In this document: positions 44,148-56,901 of the stretch, in pieces
How the letters are laid out: each line of letters begins with the position of its first letter
Numbering within the stretch: the stretch's first letter is position 1
From: Petunia secreta
Lineage: Eukaryota > Streptophyta > Magnoliopsida > Solanales > Solanaceae
Length of the DNA: 64,000 nucleotides
NCBI GenBank assembly: GCA_029990175.1
Contig: JARKIP010000011.1
Location: 23,100,001-23,164,000, forward strand
Direction of reading: 5' to 3'
Notes under the pieces: model-generated
What the model saw: only the letters and a program-made list of their open reading frames with translations
The model's database searches: none
What the model was told of the DNA's origin: nothing
Program-made: the position numbers and the translations under genes

Positions 44148-44923
44148 AGCTAATTTCTAACCTACTTGTCTCATTCCGTGTGTGATAGACATTCTACGTG
44201 TGGACATAGACCTAATAGTCCCTCATGAATTATGAAGATTTGTTATGAACTTTTCTTTATTTGTTTTCTCTTGATAAGTAGTATTACCACAAGGTTGATC
44301 TAATAATAAACATTCATCAAACATAGCAAAGACTTGTTACAATGAAGACGCGTTCAAAACCTTTCTTATTTTATTTGAGAAAATCTGGTAACTGATTTGA
44401 ACTAACGACATTGTAATCTGAGATTATGCAATTGTACACTCATAAAAGTAGTACCAAGTAACAACATATAACCAAAGTTATCATGGTTCCAAAATATTAC
44501 AAATTGATATGTTTCTCTTCTTTTAGAAAAACGTTCAACCAATTAAAATGACAAAATGCGATAGCTATTGTCCAGCATTATTAATCCTTAAATCCAGTAG
44601 TTAGTTAGAGAATAATGGAGTAACAAAATCACTAAGCCCATATTTTTTTTATTAGGATGGTATCTTGAGTCTGATTTACATTTAATTATTACAAGCTTTT
44701 GAAAATGTGTGTTGTACGTGGTATTTTATATTAATTTTTATGAATTTTGTATACAAAAAACGTCTCTCTACCGATCAACAAACATGACCACCAAATTACA
44801 CATTACCATTAAAATTTATTTTCATGTCAATTTAGTATAAACATGACACCATCAAACTACTGAGTGTAGAGGTTCATGTCTTGGATTTAGAAATATATTT
44901 ACTCGCACTAACTCAATGGTGAA
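44148..44923. other. VPE upstream region without a second gene
   Basis: AT-rich DNA between the VPE promoter and the copia C LTR. I see no coding region. It probably contains VPE upstream regulatory sequence but I recognise no specific element. Confidence 0.5.
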
Positions 44924-47076
44924 TGTAAGGCAATGAGAAGCTCTTTTCAGCAGGCTTAAAAATTACCTACTTGTATGGGAAGGCTATGGTTGAAATGAAA
45001 CCAATGGTCACCCGTATGGGTTGTTGTTCATCTATTTATAGTAGTACAAGATACAATTAGATAGACATTGAGTGCTATCAAATAATCCTAGAGATTACTA
45101 CAATGAAAGATATACATTTAGCTTTTCAACTACACCAATTGGTTGGAAGAACTCAAATAATACTACAGTAACTAATATAGTAACATTCCCACTCAAGCTG
45201 AACATAGTGAAGAAGAAATGTGAAGCTTGTCACGAAGGATTGAAAATCGATGAGAAGATAAACCCTTGGTGAGAATGTTTACAAGTTGGTTGTCAGTAGA
45301 TATATAGCGAATCAAAATAGAACCAGCTGCAACTCTTTCACGAACAAAGTGAAAATTATACTTAGTCCAACCATAATATACTGAATTAGTAGACAAATAC
45401 AAGGCACTAATATTATCACAGAGCACCAAAATGGGCTCAGGAATGTAAATACCCAAGTCACGAAGCAGATGTTGCAGCCAAGTTAATTCAGCTACATATG
45501 AGATAAAGCTCGATATTCAGCTTCAGTGCTAGAACGAGAGACAATAGATTGTTTCTTACGGCTTCAAGATACAAGATTTGGTCCAAGAAAAATGGCAAAG
45601 CCAGTAGTTGATCGAGTGTCCGGACATCCAGCCCAATTAGTATCAGAATAGGCCGTTAGAAAGAAAGATGAGTTGGACTTTAAGTGAAGCTCATGACTTA
45701 AAGTACCAACAAAGTAGCGAAGGATATGCTTAACAGCAATAAGATGTACAGTACGAGGAGCATTCATAAATTCACAGACAATATTTACGGCATAAGAAAT
45801 GTCAGGTCTAGTAATAGTGAGATATTGTAGGGAACCCACAAGACTGCGATAATGTAAAGGATTAGAGAGTAAATCGCCCTCATTAACAGACGGTCGAGAA
45901 CCAGATGTAGAAGAAAGAACAGGTTTACAACCAAGTAAAGAAACACGAGAAAGAAGATCACAAGCATATTTAGCTTGAGATAAATGGAGACCTTTAGAAG
46001 TCTTGGTTACATGAACACCTTAAAATTAATGAAGAGGCGAGATCATTCATAGAAAATTGAGATTTAAAGATACTAATGAAGTTATGGAGTAAAGTAGAAC
46101 TAGAGCCTGTAAGGATTATATAGTCGATATAGAGAAGAAGAATAATATAGTGAGAGCTACGACAAAAAATAAACAGAGAGGTATCAACACGACTATTATG
46201 ATAACCATAAGATATGAGGAAAGATCTAAAATGAGTAAAGCAAGCACGAGGAGCTTGTTTAAGGCTATAAAGAGCTTTTTGAAGCTTACAAACATGGTAA
46301 GAAAAGTTAGGATCAACAAAGCCTTGGGGTTGAGACCTATAGACCTCTTCATTAAGAAAGTCATGTAGGAAAGCATTTTTAACATCTAATTATCGAAGAT
46401 CCTAACCATGAGATAAAGCAAGAGAGAGAACTAAGAGAATAGTGGAGGGACGAACAACCGGACTAAAGGTTTCACTAAAATCGACATCTTGTTGTTGATT
46501 ATAACCTTTTGCTACTAAACGTGCCTTGCAACGCTCAAGAGAACCATCAGCTTTTTGTTTAACTCGATCAACCAATTTATTTCCAAGTACATTCATTTTA
46601 GGGTGATAAGGTACAAGAGCCCATGTTTTATTACAAAGAAGCGCATCGAATTCCTCTGCCATGGCATTACGCCATTGAGGTTCCTTATTTTACTGAGGAA
46701 AAACAAGTTGGTTTAATAGGAAGAGAATCCAAATGAGAGGCAATTAAAGAAAACTTAGGATTAGGCTTTTTAGTTCCTTCCATACTTCTAGTAACCATAG
46801 AATGAGAAGAAGTGAGCAAGGCTGCTGTTGGTGAAATAGTTGATTGAGAAGACGTAGTAGAAGAATTTAAAGCAGAGGAAGACGAAGTAGAATCTTGATT
46901 TCCTGAAAGAGTTGCCAAAGAGGAAGTAAGGTTTTCTGTATCCATGATAGGAGCAGAAAACATAGATGAAGGAGAAGAGCCAGATGAATAAATAACAGGA
47001 GATATAGAGCTTAATGGAAAAACATGCTCAACAAATTTAACACTACGACTAATGTAGACACTTTTTGTAGTTGAAT
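44924..47076 (-). mobile_element. Ty1/copia retrotransposon C, 3' half
   Basis: A minus-strand copia element with its 3' LTR at 44924-45185 (262 bp; minus-strand ends TGTTAC...CTTACA). A polypurine tract precedes it (GCTTGAGTGGGAA). RNase H, RT and the integrase tail are recognisable up to 47076, where the sequence switches abruptly to the start of a gypsy LTR. The missing 5' half (gag, protease, integrase core and 5' LTR) is expected beyond the nested elements to the right of the window. Its LTR has a TATA motif on the minus strand, tactataaatag, at about 45033. Confidence 0.85.
45193..46963 (-). pseudogene. Copia C RT and RNase H, broken
   Basis: 46402-46662 reads the RT start: AEEFDALLCNKTWALVP, DGSLERCKARLVAKGYNQQ and DFSETFSPVVRPST. 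Frameshifted RT follows to about 46030. 45564-45839 reads ITRPDISYAVNIVCEFM and DTNWAGCPDTRSTTG of the connection and RNase H, and 45193-45456 reads PILVLCDNISALYLS and the LVNILTKGL tail. 46685-46963 is the low-complexity serine/threonine linker between integrase and RT; upstream KSVYISRSVKFVEHVFPL near 47000-47070 is the integrase tail. At least four frame breaks make it non-functional. Confidence 0.85.
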
Positions 47077-48054
47077 TGTTGCGCCCTGTGTATCTAAAGT
47101 GGCGTATATTATACTAATGACATGTTAAGAAGGATTTAGGAACTTTTAAAGTCATAATATGACTACATATGAAATTTATATATTGAATATAAAATTTGGG
47201 AAAAATCAGATTTAAGTTGCGGTAAAACCGACTAAGGATTTGCCTTGTAATGAAACTTTTTGAGAAATTAATTCTATGTGTTACATGAGGTATTTTGGGG
47301 ACATATCATAAACCAAATTGAAGGTCTTGGAGTGTAGTTTCCAACACTTTTGACCGTTTGTTCATACAACATCTACATAAAAAGATATGAGCATCAGAAG
47401 TCAGGTCAGAAAAAGGGACATAAGAGCAAAAGAGGGCTAGAAGTAAAATATTCTTAGTATAAAAGATAAATTCATCTATTTTCTCTTTATTTCCACCAAA
47501 AAAAAAAAATACACAAAGCAAACAGTGCTTTCTTGAGGTTTAAGCCATTTTTATGGTTTTGAAGAAAGAACGTCAATTTTAACTCGAAATTGAAGACGTG
47601 TTGCATCAAAACACTCTACGCGGTTAAGGTAATGTTATGCCACCTTCAATTTCGTCTATAACTTGAGTTTTAAAATTACTTCATGACTAAGAAAAGTGTC
47701 TAAATGTTGTGTTATAGCTTTTTTAAGCTTTTAAAGGATTGGAATACAAGGGAAACAAGGTTTAGAAGCAAAAACATCAAAGGTATGTAAGGCTAAACCT
47801 TTCTTTCGACAAGGCATCTATCTTGTAGCTTTTAAAGCTTGTCTTAGTTCCAAACATAGTGTTTCTTGTGGAGAAATCGTATGGAATCAAGGTAAACTTG
47901 CGTATGCTTAATTTGGTACTAAAAATCAAGGTGAAAGATGTCTAAAACAGCCGCACTAAATATTTGAAAATCTAAAAATTATTTTTATTTTTGGACAGTT
48001 GTTAGTAATTCGACCATAAATCTTTGTACAAAATTGATATTGAGACGATTTAAT

Positions 48055-48854
48055 TGTTAGCTTGGAGTTTTGACTGATGATTAAGGAACGGATTCAAAGG
48101 ACCTGTTCCTTTGAATCACTGTAGCTAAATAGATAATTCATGTAAAATTATTTAAGCTGAGATATTGTTAATTATCCTTAGACTAATATTTATCTTGATA
48201 ATTATGCAGGTCTAAACGTGATATGAAAAGATTGCATAAATAATGGATAAGGGCTAAAAGATTCGGACGCTCAAGGTGAAGAGTCCAATTAGGACTCAAA
48301 CTCCTGGGAGCTTTGGAGTTCTAATTGCTCAAGACTTCTTGGTTGCTGAAGCTATAAAACGTGGAGCATATCAGCCATTGAAGTATGCACAAATACAGAG
48401 AGAATCGAGCAAAGCTTAAAAGAGTCATTATCTTATTTGTGTAATCAGTTAGCTACAGTGGAACTAAGTTAGAACCTGTTCCTTAGATTGAGTCTTGTAA
48501 AAGTTCAGTCTTAGTTCAACTGTAGTAAGCATAATCAAGTTGTATCTTTCTGTTTCAAGTCGTGGACTTGACACAGCTTCACTGATCGTGAAAAAGGTCA
48601 CTAAAGGATTAGAGTTAGTCCTAAGTTAGTAAGAAGGTAGTCTTGTAACCAAGTGAGTTTTTTTACATAGTGAAGTTGAAATCCTACTTGAGAAGCAGGT
48701 CGTGGTTTTTTTATCCTGAGTCAAGGGGTTTTTCCACGCTAATATTTGGTGTTCATTTACTTACAGTTTGAATTCCGCACATAACATAGTAAAGGAACAC
48801 ATATTAGGGAACTGGTCCTCAAAACAGTAAAGTGGTGTATATTGAGAAATATCA
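48055..48854 (+). repeat. 5' LTR of copia E
   Basis: An 800-bp LTR with a TATA box in gctataaaacgtgg at about 48349-48362. A perfect 11-bp stem hairpin (GATTCAAAGGA-CCTGT-TCCTTTGAATC) lies at 48091-48117 in U3. Confidence 0.95.
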
Positions 48855-48856
48855 AT

Positions 48857-48868
48857 TGGTATCAGAGC
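48857..48868 (+). other. Primer-binding site of copia E
   Basis: TGGTATCAGAGC, complementary to the 3' end of plant initiator tRNA-Met, two bases after the 5' LTR. Confidence 0.95.
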
Positions 48869-48903
48869 AGGTTATCCTTGAAAAGGCTAACACCTAGAAT
48901 TAG

Positions 48904-50601
48904 ATGAGTACATCACGAGAGAATAGTGACGGTCAGTCAATGGTTAGAGCTCATTTGTTCAATGGGAAATACTATTCATGGTGGAAGGAAAGGATGCGTG
49001 ATCATCTTCAAGCTGAGGACTATGAATTATGGGACATAGTGACTGAAGGTCCCATGATCCCAATGAAGAAGGATGCTGAGGGAAATGATGTTCCCAAAAC
49101 CAGGAAAGAATGCAATGCTGAAGACATAAGGCAATGGGAAAGAATGCAAAAGCTAGGAAGTGGCTTGTTGGTGGACTCAGTCCTGACGAGTGCACTAGAA
49201 TAAGAGGGTATACCACTGCAAAGGAGATTTGGGATGCTCTACAATTTACATGTGAAGGAACAAGTCAGGTAAAAAGGTCTAGAGGTACACTTCTTTTTGC
49301 TGAATATGAAAGGTTTAAAATGAAAGAAGAAGAGTCAATCTCTGAAATGTATACTAGATTTAATGCCATTGCATCTGAACTTATTTCTTTGGGAAGGGTT
49401 TTAACTGTTGAAGATCGAGTAGAAAAGATCCTAACTAGGGTTCTTCCAGATTCTTGGGAGATCAAAGCCTGTGCTATCATAGAAAGCAAGGATCTAACTA
49501 CTTTATCCTTAGATGAGCTTATAGGTAATTTAAAGACTTATGAACTAAGGAAAAAGGTTAAAAACATAGGAATACCAGTTAAAACTGAACCTAATCTAGC
49601 CTTGAGTGCTGCTGATAAGATTATTAACGATAAGGAACTGGTCCTTATCACTAAAAGTGTTCAGAAATATTTGATTAAGAAAAAGGGGATTAGTGGACAG
49701 GGTAGGTCTTCTAACATGAAACAGGCTAGAGAATGCCACAAATGTGGAAGCACGGAGCACTACATCAGCAAATGTCCAATCATGGAAGGAGAATGGAGGT
49801 AGAGATTTATTTAGGAAAGAAAAAAGGCTAGGGAACATGTCCGTAAGAAAAGTGGAAATCCCAAAGCAATGGTTGCAGGATGGCAAGACAGTGAAGATAA
49901 AGTAACTGATGATGATCTTGCTCTAATGGCTCTTGAAGACTCAGAAAATGAAGAAGATGTTGAGGTATTTGTTTTTAAACTAAGACAAGATGTGAAAAGC
50001 ATGTCTAGAGAGAAATTGGTTAAAGTATTTCATACTATACTAAATGAATTTAAATCTCTATTGGGATGGAAATCATCAACTGCATGATGAAATTGATAGT
50101 TTAGAAGCAGAATGCAAAGAGGCAGTAATTAAAAATGACTTTCTGAAAAGAAAGATTAATATGCTTGAGGAACAGGTCCTCACACTTGAATCAACTGTTC
50201 AGGAATTAGAAAATGTTAAAACAGTTGTAAAGGGTAAAGGTATTGCTAATTCTCATCAGATCATTGCTGAAGAGAAATTGAAAGTCACAGTTGATGAATT
50301 GTGTAAAAAATATGAGAAGATAAGATCTTTGGAAGAAGACTTGGTTAAAACAAAAATGGAGTTAGTAAAAACTGTAAAATGGAACAAGTCTTCTGAAGCA
50401 GTAGAATGGTTACAGGAAAATCATAGTAGCAACAGGAAGGGTATTGGATTCATGAAAGCACAGTTTTCATCCAAATGGGATCCAAGGAGTAAGTACTTAT
50501 CACTTCCTGAAAACTGGCTATGCACTCATTGTGGGAACACTGGTCATTGGAAAGAAAATTGCCAATCTTTAAAAATGGCTGCACAGGAACAGGTCCTATA
50601 A
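48904..50601 (+). pseudogene. Copia E gag with two zinc knuckles
   Basis: The ATG at 48904 starts MSTSRENSDGQSMVRAHLFN. The UBN2-type gag core follows (KYYSWWKERMRDHLQ, ARKWLVGGLSPDECTRI, LLFAEYERFKMKEEESISEM). The first CCHC knuckle is CHKCGSTEHYISKC near 49735-49780. Then come an acidic linker, a coiled-coil segment and a second knuckle CTHCGNTGHWKENC near 50521-50562. A one-base loss in an A run near 49140, stops near 49800 and a shift near 50070 break the frame into four pieces. Gag packages element RNA. Two separated knuckles and the long coiled tail are unusual compared with Tnt1-type gags but known in SIRE-like copia. Confidence 0.88.
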
Positions 50602-50754
50602 ACCTGTTCAAAATTCTGTAAGAAAGAAAAATGTTCACACGAAGAAACCATTACCATTCTGGGCTAGGAGAGATCTGATTCATCCTTTTTCCAAAAGAAA
50701 GGAACCCAAACTAGTTTGGGTTCTTAAAATTAACCCCTAGTTTTCTTTTGCAGG

Positions 50755-51190
50755 CTAGAGTGAAGGAGATGAATCACAAATGGTACATGGACAGTGGTTG
50801 CATAAGGCACATGACAGGACATAAGGAACTGTTCCTTTCACTCTCAGCCTTTCAAGGAAAAATGTTTCCTTCGGTAATGGTAAGAAAGGGGAAATCATTG
50901 GCATTGGAAAGGTAGATAGGTCTGATTCACATAGTATAGACAATGTGTTTCTAGTAGATGGGCTGAAGCATTGCTTATTGAGTATATCTCAATTGTGTGA
51001 CAAAGGTAATAATGTTAATTTCTCATCTACTGGATGCACTGTGACTAACCAAACTTCTGGAGAGATTATTTTGCAGGGAAATAGGCATGGAAACATCTAC
51101 AAGGTAGACTTGCTGACACTATCTGATGGAAGCTTGAGTTGCTTAAGTGTGGTGCAAAATGATCCCCTCATATGGCATAAAAGTTAGGAC
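50755..51190 (+). pseudogene. Copia E protease and GAG-pre-integrase region
   Basis: MNHKWYMDSGCIRHMTG contains the aspartic protease active site DSGC. LVDGLKHCLLSISQLCDKG follows, then IWHKS and a TAG. The frame shift here disrupts the usual WHKRLGHAS motif. The frame changes once near 50860. Confidence 0.82.
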
Positions 51191-51207
51191 ATGCTAGCCT
51201 TTCACAA

Positions 51208-52146
51208 TTGAACAAACTTGTGTCCAAGGATTTGGTGATAGGTCTTCCTAACATCAAGTTTAAGAATGAAAAAGTATGTGAAGCATGTGCCAGGGGGAAG
51301 CAGGTAAAATCCTCCTTTAAACCAAAGAAACAGGTAAGTACCACTAAACCTTTGGAACTGGTCCATATAGATTTATGTGGACCAATGAGGACAATGAGTC
51401 GTGGAGGTAAGAAGTATGTTATGGTATTGGTGGATGATTACTCCAGATTTACATGGACTATATTTCTTGCATCTAAAGAAGAAGCATTTAATGCATTTTC
51501 AATTTTTGCTAAGAAAGCTCAAAGAACTCTAGATAGTCATATTGTTGCCATTAGGTCAGACCATGGAACTGAATTTGAAAATCATATGTTTTTCAATTTT
51601 TGTAATGAAAATGGCATTAACCACAATTTTTCTTCACCTAGAACTCCACAACAAAATGGTGTAGTGGAAAGGAAAAATAGGACTCTAGAGGAAATGGCAA
51701 GGACTATGCTAATATCTGGAAATCTTCCACAAAACTTTTGGGCTGAGGCTATTAATACTGCATGCTACACAATAAATAGATGTATGACAAGGGCATTAAT
51801 AGAAAAGACTCTATATGAGTTGCTTAAGGGAAGAAAACCAAATATCTCTCATCTTAAGGCTTTTGGTTGCAAATATTTTATACACAACAATGGGAAAGAT
51901 GCCTTAGGAAAATTTGACCCTAGAAGTGATGAGGGGATCTTTGTTGGTTATTCTTCAAATAGTAAATCTTATAGAGTTTTTAACAAGAAAAAATTGAAAA
52001 TTGAAGAAAGCATGCATGTTAAATGTGATGAAACTGACAATCTCACTCAAGAACAGGTACATGAGGATGAAGAGATTGGAATGCTGAAACTTAATGAAGT
52101 TGATCCACAAATGCAGACTCTGTATATAAGAAGTGAGCTGCAATGA
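51208..52146 (+). pseudogene. Copia E integrase
   Basis: An open 312-codon frame. It contains the last zinc residues (CEACARGKQ), the catalytic triad Asp in HIDLCGPM, Asp in IRSDHGTEFE and Glu in GVVERKNRTLEEMA, and the C-terminal GRKPNISHLKAFGCKYF and FVGYSSNSKSYRVFN. All three catalytic residues are intact. The ORF begins inside the domain because a one-base deletion near 51188 removes the link to the protease. It ends at a TGA at 52144, after which the linker before RT continues with further stops. Confidence 0.9.
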
Positions 52147-52275
52147 ACTGTTCCTCAGGACAGAACTGAGAAGAATGGCACAGAAACAGGGGGAACAAAT
52201 GTTGGTTCCACCTCACATATTGGAAGTGCTACTCCTTTAGGAACTGTTCCTTAGCAAGGGACTTCTGACACTGGA

Positions 52276-53940
52276 TTGACACTCAAGCCTTACAAGTATC
52301 AAGGGTCACATCCTGTGGATCAAATAATCTCAGATAAGGCTGCTGAGATACAGACTAGATCAACAGTCAAGAATCACAATCTGTGTGCCTTTAGTGCTTT
52401 TCTATCTCTTGTTGAACTAAAAAATGTGAAAGAAGCATTGAAGGATGCAGATTGGATCAATGCTATGCAGGAGGAGTTGAATCAATTTCAAAGAAGTCAA
52501 GTTTGGCATCTGGAACCCAAGCCAAGGAACAGGTCCATAATTGGAACAAAATGGGTTTTCAGAAACAAACTTGATGAGGATGGAATGGTAACAAGAAATA
52601 AGGCCTGACTAGTTGTTCAGGGATATAGTCAAGAGGAGGGCATCGACTATGATGAGACTCTTGCTCCAATTGCAAGATTGGAAGCAATAAGACTTCTCAT
52701 AGCCTTTGCTACATACATGGAATTTACTCTACATCAAATGGATGTTAAGAGTGTATTTCTGAATGGTTACCTGAAAGAAGAAGTGTATGTTAAGCAACCT
52801 CCAGGCTTTGAGAATGAACAGTTCCCTGAACATGTGTACAAGTTGGACAAGGCCTTGTATGGACTCAAGCAGGCATCAAGCGCATGGTATGAAAGGCTAT
52901 CAAAATTTCTACTCCAGCATGGATACAAGAGAGGTAAAATTGATAGCACATTGTTTTTGAAAGAAAAAGGTAAGCATCTCTTAATTGTTCAAATTTATGT
53001 AGATGATATAATCTTTAGCGCTACTTGTGAAAATTTAAGTAAGAAATTTGCAAACTTGATGGGGAGTGACTTTGAGATGAGCATGATGGGTGAACTCAAT
53101 TTCTTTTTGGGTTTACAAATTAAGCAAACCTCAAATGGAACTATGATCCATCAACAAAAGTATGTTAAGGAAATACTTAAAAGATTTGATATGGATAATG
53201 CTAAGGAAATTGACACACCTATTGCCACTGCCACAAAACTGGATCTTGATGAACATGGAATATTAGTTGATCAAAAATTGTATAGAGGTATGATTGGTTC
53301 TCTACTTTATCTAACTGCCAGTAGACCTGATATTGTGTTCAGTGTTGGTTTGTGTGCTAGGTTTCAATCAGATCCTAAGGAATCTCATTTGAAAGTTGTT
53401 AAGAGAATATTGAGGTATCTGAAGGGAACAGGTCCCTTGGGACTTTGGTATCCAAAAGGTGGTAGTTTTAATCTTGTTGGATATACTAATGCTGACTATG
53501 CAGGTTTCCTTGTTGATAGAAAAAGTACCTCAGGTATGACACATTTTCTTGGAGAGTGTCTGGTTTCTTGGGGAACCAAGAAACAAAATTCAGTGGCACT
53601 TTCCACTGCTGAGGCTGAATATATGGCAGCAGCTTCATGTTGTTCACAGTTGTTATGGATCAAACAACAATTACAGGATTTTGCTGTTGATGTAGGAACT
53701 GTTTCTATCTTTTGTGACAATACTAGTGCTATTAACATGACAAAAAATCCAGTGCATCACAAAAGAACTAAACACATTGATATAAGACATCATTTCCTAA
53801 GAGATAACTATGAAAAAGGTTTGATCACCATAGCATTTTGGCCTACTGAAAAGCAAATTGCTGACATCTTTACAAAAGCTCTAGGTAGAGATGATTTTGA
53901 AAGAAATAGGTTGGAATTAGGGATGATTAAATTCACATAA
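52276..53940 (+). pseudogene. Copia E reverse transcriptase and RNase H
   Basis: 52276-52608 holds the RT start (DADWINAMQEELNQF, IIGTKWVFRNKLDEDG) to a TGA that replaces the usual Arg codon of KARLV, a probable CGA-to-TGA change. The frame then continues to 53940 with HQMDVKSVFLNGYLKEEVYV, YGLKQASSAWYERL, the catalytic YVDDIIF, GMIGSLLYLTASRPDI, STAEAEYMAA and CDNTSAINMTKNPVHHKRTK. The RNase H end TEKQIADIFTKAL is intact. One stop codon is the only clear lesion in a domain that otherwise looks functional. Confidence 0.92.
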
Positions 53941-54537
53941 AATCATCAATGCTTTACTTTATAATTGGCTAGAAAATTGCACCTGAATTGTATTCAAGTC
54001 AATATGAATGATTCGGTCCAGCTTAATACTTCAGTGTATACTCTTATGCCATAATTCTTGTTTAGAGTTTCTAAAATTTAATGATGTTACCCTTATGCTC
54101 TTAGAATTTCAGATTGATCAAAAGTGTTTCAAATTGGAAGGACACTGATTTTTCGTGTTAAAATCAGGTATGTACTCTTTATTATTCAGATTAGCTTAGA
54201 AGTGTAAAGGCTATAGGTAACTTGAAATTAGGATAAATCCCACTAAGTATCCTAACCATATCCAAACTGCATAAGAGTCCCATCGGAGGAACACTTCCCA
54301 TTATGAAAAGGTGACTTAACAGTCCAACGGCTCTATTTCTCCCGGAGACTCCCAAGAGTCCATAACGGCTGCATGTCTTGCTGAGGTAATAGTGATCGTT
54401 TCACACCCTATCTCCACTACCTAATTCATTCTATAAATACACTCATTCTTCATCATTATTCTTTCACTTTGTTTATCAATTGAATTCTCAAAAATTCAGA
54501 AAGAATAATCACATATCTCTTAATTCGAATTGCAAGA
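53941..54537 (+). promoter_or_regulatory. Intergenic region with TATA box before the extra ORF
   Basis: This 600-bp non-coding stretch separates RNase H from the extra ORF. It contains CTATAAATAC at 54431-54440, 98 bases before the ORF start at 54538. The sequence between is AC-rich and then AT-rich, like a plant core promoter and 5' UTR. Confidence 0.55.
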
Positions 54538-56457
54538 ATGTCTCTTTCTCCTGAAATTTCTTCATCTGCACCCACTACTGAACAACCACAAAATCTCAAC
54601 CCTCCTTCACCCATGGATACCACTGACCTAAACCCTGAAATCCCTGAAATAATCCCAGAAGTACCTGAACCGGAAATTCAGGGGGAAGGACCAGTTCCCA
54701 CGGCTGAATTGATCATTGAACAGGTTGAGGATCTGTCATGAGCTATGGTTCTATATCAGTATCAGGTAAACTTTGCTTATCCCTTAAATGCTGTTCTGTT
54801 CCTGAGGGAGAAACTATTAAAAGGTTTAAAGCACCCATGCATGGGTCATCGGGGTCTCCAGAGGTTGCTTTTAGAGCACCCATGGAGGATGTAATAGATG
54901 TTGATGATCCTATAAGTGACAGTGATAGGCCTCTTGTTGATTTGATTAACATTAGGAGCTTAAAAAGAAAACTTGCTAGGAAGGGACCTATTAATGATAA
55001 GATGACTGCTGAAATTGCTGCTAAGTTAAAAAAAAATTGGGGACAGTTATAAACCAGGAATTAAGAAGAAAGGAGAAAGTTCCTCCAAGGCAAAAGGACC
55101 TGTTCCTTCTGTCTCAACTCCTGTTTCTGGGGTTAGGAGGACAAGAAGTGCTGCTAAAGCTGCTGATGAAAACTTAGCTGCTGCTTTAGAAAGAAGCAGA
55201 AAAGGGAAAGGAAAACAGGTTGTTGATCCTGTTGGAGAGGAAGAAGTGGAGGAGATAGAAACTGACGGTGTTGGTGATGAAGATGATGAGATGGAAGATG
55301 CCGAGGAGGTTGTTCCTCAGTCGAAGAAAAGAAAAGTTGCACAGAGACGTGTGACCAGAAGTTCTGTGAAAGCTGCAGAAAAGTCTGCTAAGAGGACCAG
55401 GTCCTCCAAAAGGACTTTGCTAGATGAAAGTTCTGCTGATAGTGATAGTGATGAGTCCTTTGCTGGTGATGATAGTGAGAGTGCGGCTGAGGGAGAAGAT
55501 GATGTACATTGTGTTCATGATGGCATGCTTACTAGGAAAGTCTTGAAAGGGAGAGTGCTTTCAGATGTAGGAGAAGAAGGCATGCTATGGTTGCTGCAGA
55601 AATTGCAAGCACAGGGCTGGAGGGACATGGTCCTTCAGATTTCTGGTAGATGTGCAAAAGGGATGGTGCAGGAGTTCTACAAGAACTGCTCCATCAAGGA
55701 TGACAGAATTACTACCTCTGTTTATGATAATGTGATCACTTTTGACACCAGGGAACTTGGTGAGCTGTTAGGAATTCCTTTTGCTGGGTATGACAGTTAT
55801 GTCAAGAAAGTATGGCCTGACTTGACAAAATTGCCTACTGGATTAGATATTACAAGGAAGTTTGCTGAGAATGAAGGGGAAGAAAAACCCAGAGCTGTGC
55901 GGAAAAGTGAGATGCACCCACAGTACCAATTGTTATTTGAATTTATGAACAAGATTGTGATGCCAAGGCAGGAAAAAAGAGGAATTGCCAGTTTCATGGA
56001 CCTGGTCCTTATGGAACTGCTGGACACTGAAAAGCAGATCAACTGGCCCAGGTTTATGATCCACCCGATTAAAAGGGTGATAGCTGGGAAGAGGAAGCAC
56101 TCTTTGCCTTTTGGTTTCATCTTAATTGATGTGTTTGCAAAGTTGAATATTCCTTTGGAAGGGGTAGTAAAGGCTACTAAAAAAGAGAAGTTTGGCTGTG
56201 CTACATTGATTAGCTGTGACTTGCCTGTTCAGGCTGATCCTCCACAGGCTGGTGTTGGGAGGCAGCCTTTGAACAACAAGGTGAGGTCACTGAGGCAACA
56301 AGTTACTATCCAGGCTGCTGAAATAGCAAGGTTGGAAGAAGAGAAAAACTACTGGAAGGCAGAGGCAACAAAGGCAAAGGAGACCAATGAGGGAATGCTC
56401 AAGCAGATGTTTGAGTTGCTTAACAAGTCTCAGGGACCTGGTCCTTCCACATCCTGA
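54538..56457 (+). pseudogene. Extra ORF of copia E (putative plant transposon protein-like)
   Basis: Three frames continue one protein. 54538-54741 is proline and glutamate rich (SPEISSSAPTTEQPQ). 54738-55052 is in frame 3 (VDDPISDSDRPLVDLINI). 55246-56457 is in frame 1 (acidic/basic linker, then EEGMLWLLQKLQAQGW, MVQEFYKNCSI, TRELGELLGIPFAGYDSYVK, FGFILIDVFAKLNIPLE). The C-terminus is coiled (EIARLEEEKNYWKAEATKAK). The globular part resembles the domain annotated as putative plant transposon protein in many Solanaceae genomes. SIRE-lineage elements often carry an env-like ORF here, but I see no signal peptide or transmembrane segment. Basic clusters (KKRKVAQRR) suggest nuclear targeting. Function is unknown. 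Confidence 0.75.
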
Positions 56458-56901
56458 CCACCTTAGCCATAAATCATCTTTTGTCCAGTGGAATTTAGCC
56501 TAGTCTAGTGCCTTAGTCTTTTCCTTTTATAGTCTTTGAATAATTCTGTAGTACTTGCTTGTATCCCCTGGTTTAACATTTTGATTAATGATGACTTGTC
56601 TTTGATGGCTAATATCATTGTTTTGCAGTTGCTTTAATCTGATTTATGTTTGCATTTTGAGTTGCCTTAATGGCCATGTGCTGATTATTCTAACACTTGA
56701 GTTATTTTTATGCAACCTTTTCAATGATGCCAAAAGGGGGAAGAGTAACTCTGATTTTGCGTGAACTTATACCTAATTGAAAATCTGGTCCTTAATGATA
56801 AGTAAGTCTCTACTGACTGTGTTTGAGCTTAAGTTGTACTTCAGGATATTAAGGATATGCAGCTATGCTTATGAATTTGTCATCATCAAAAAGGGGGAAA
56901 A

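Noticed and set aside
54431..56457. Interpretation of the copia E extra ORF as a retroviral envelope
   Set aside because: There is no signal peptide, no transmembrane segment and no glycosylated ectodomain pattern; basic and coiled-coil regions point elsewhere.
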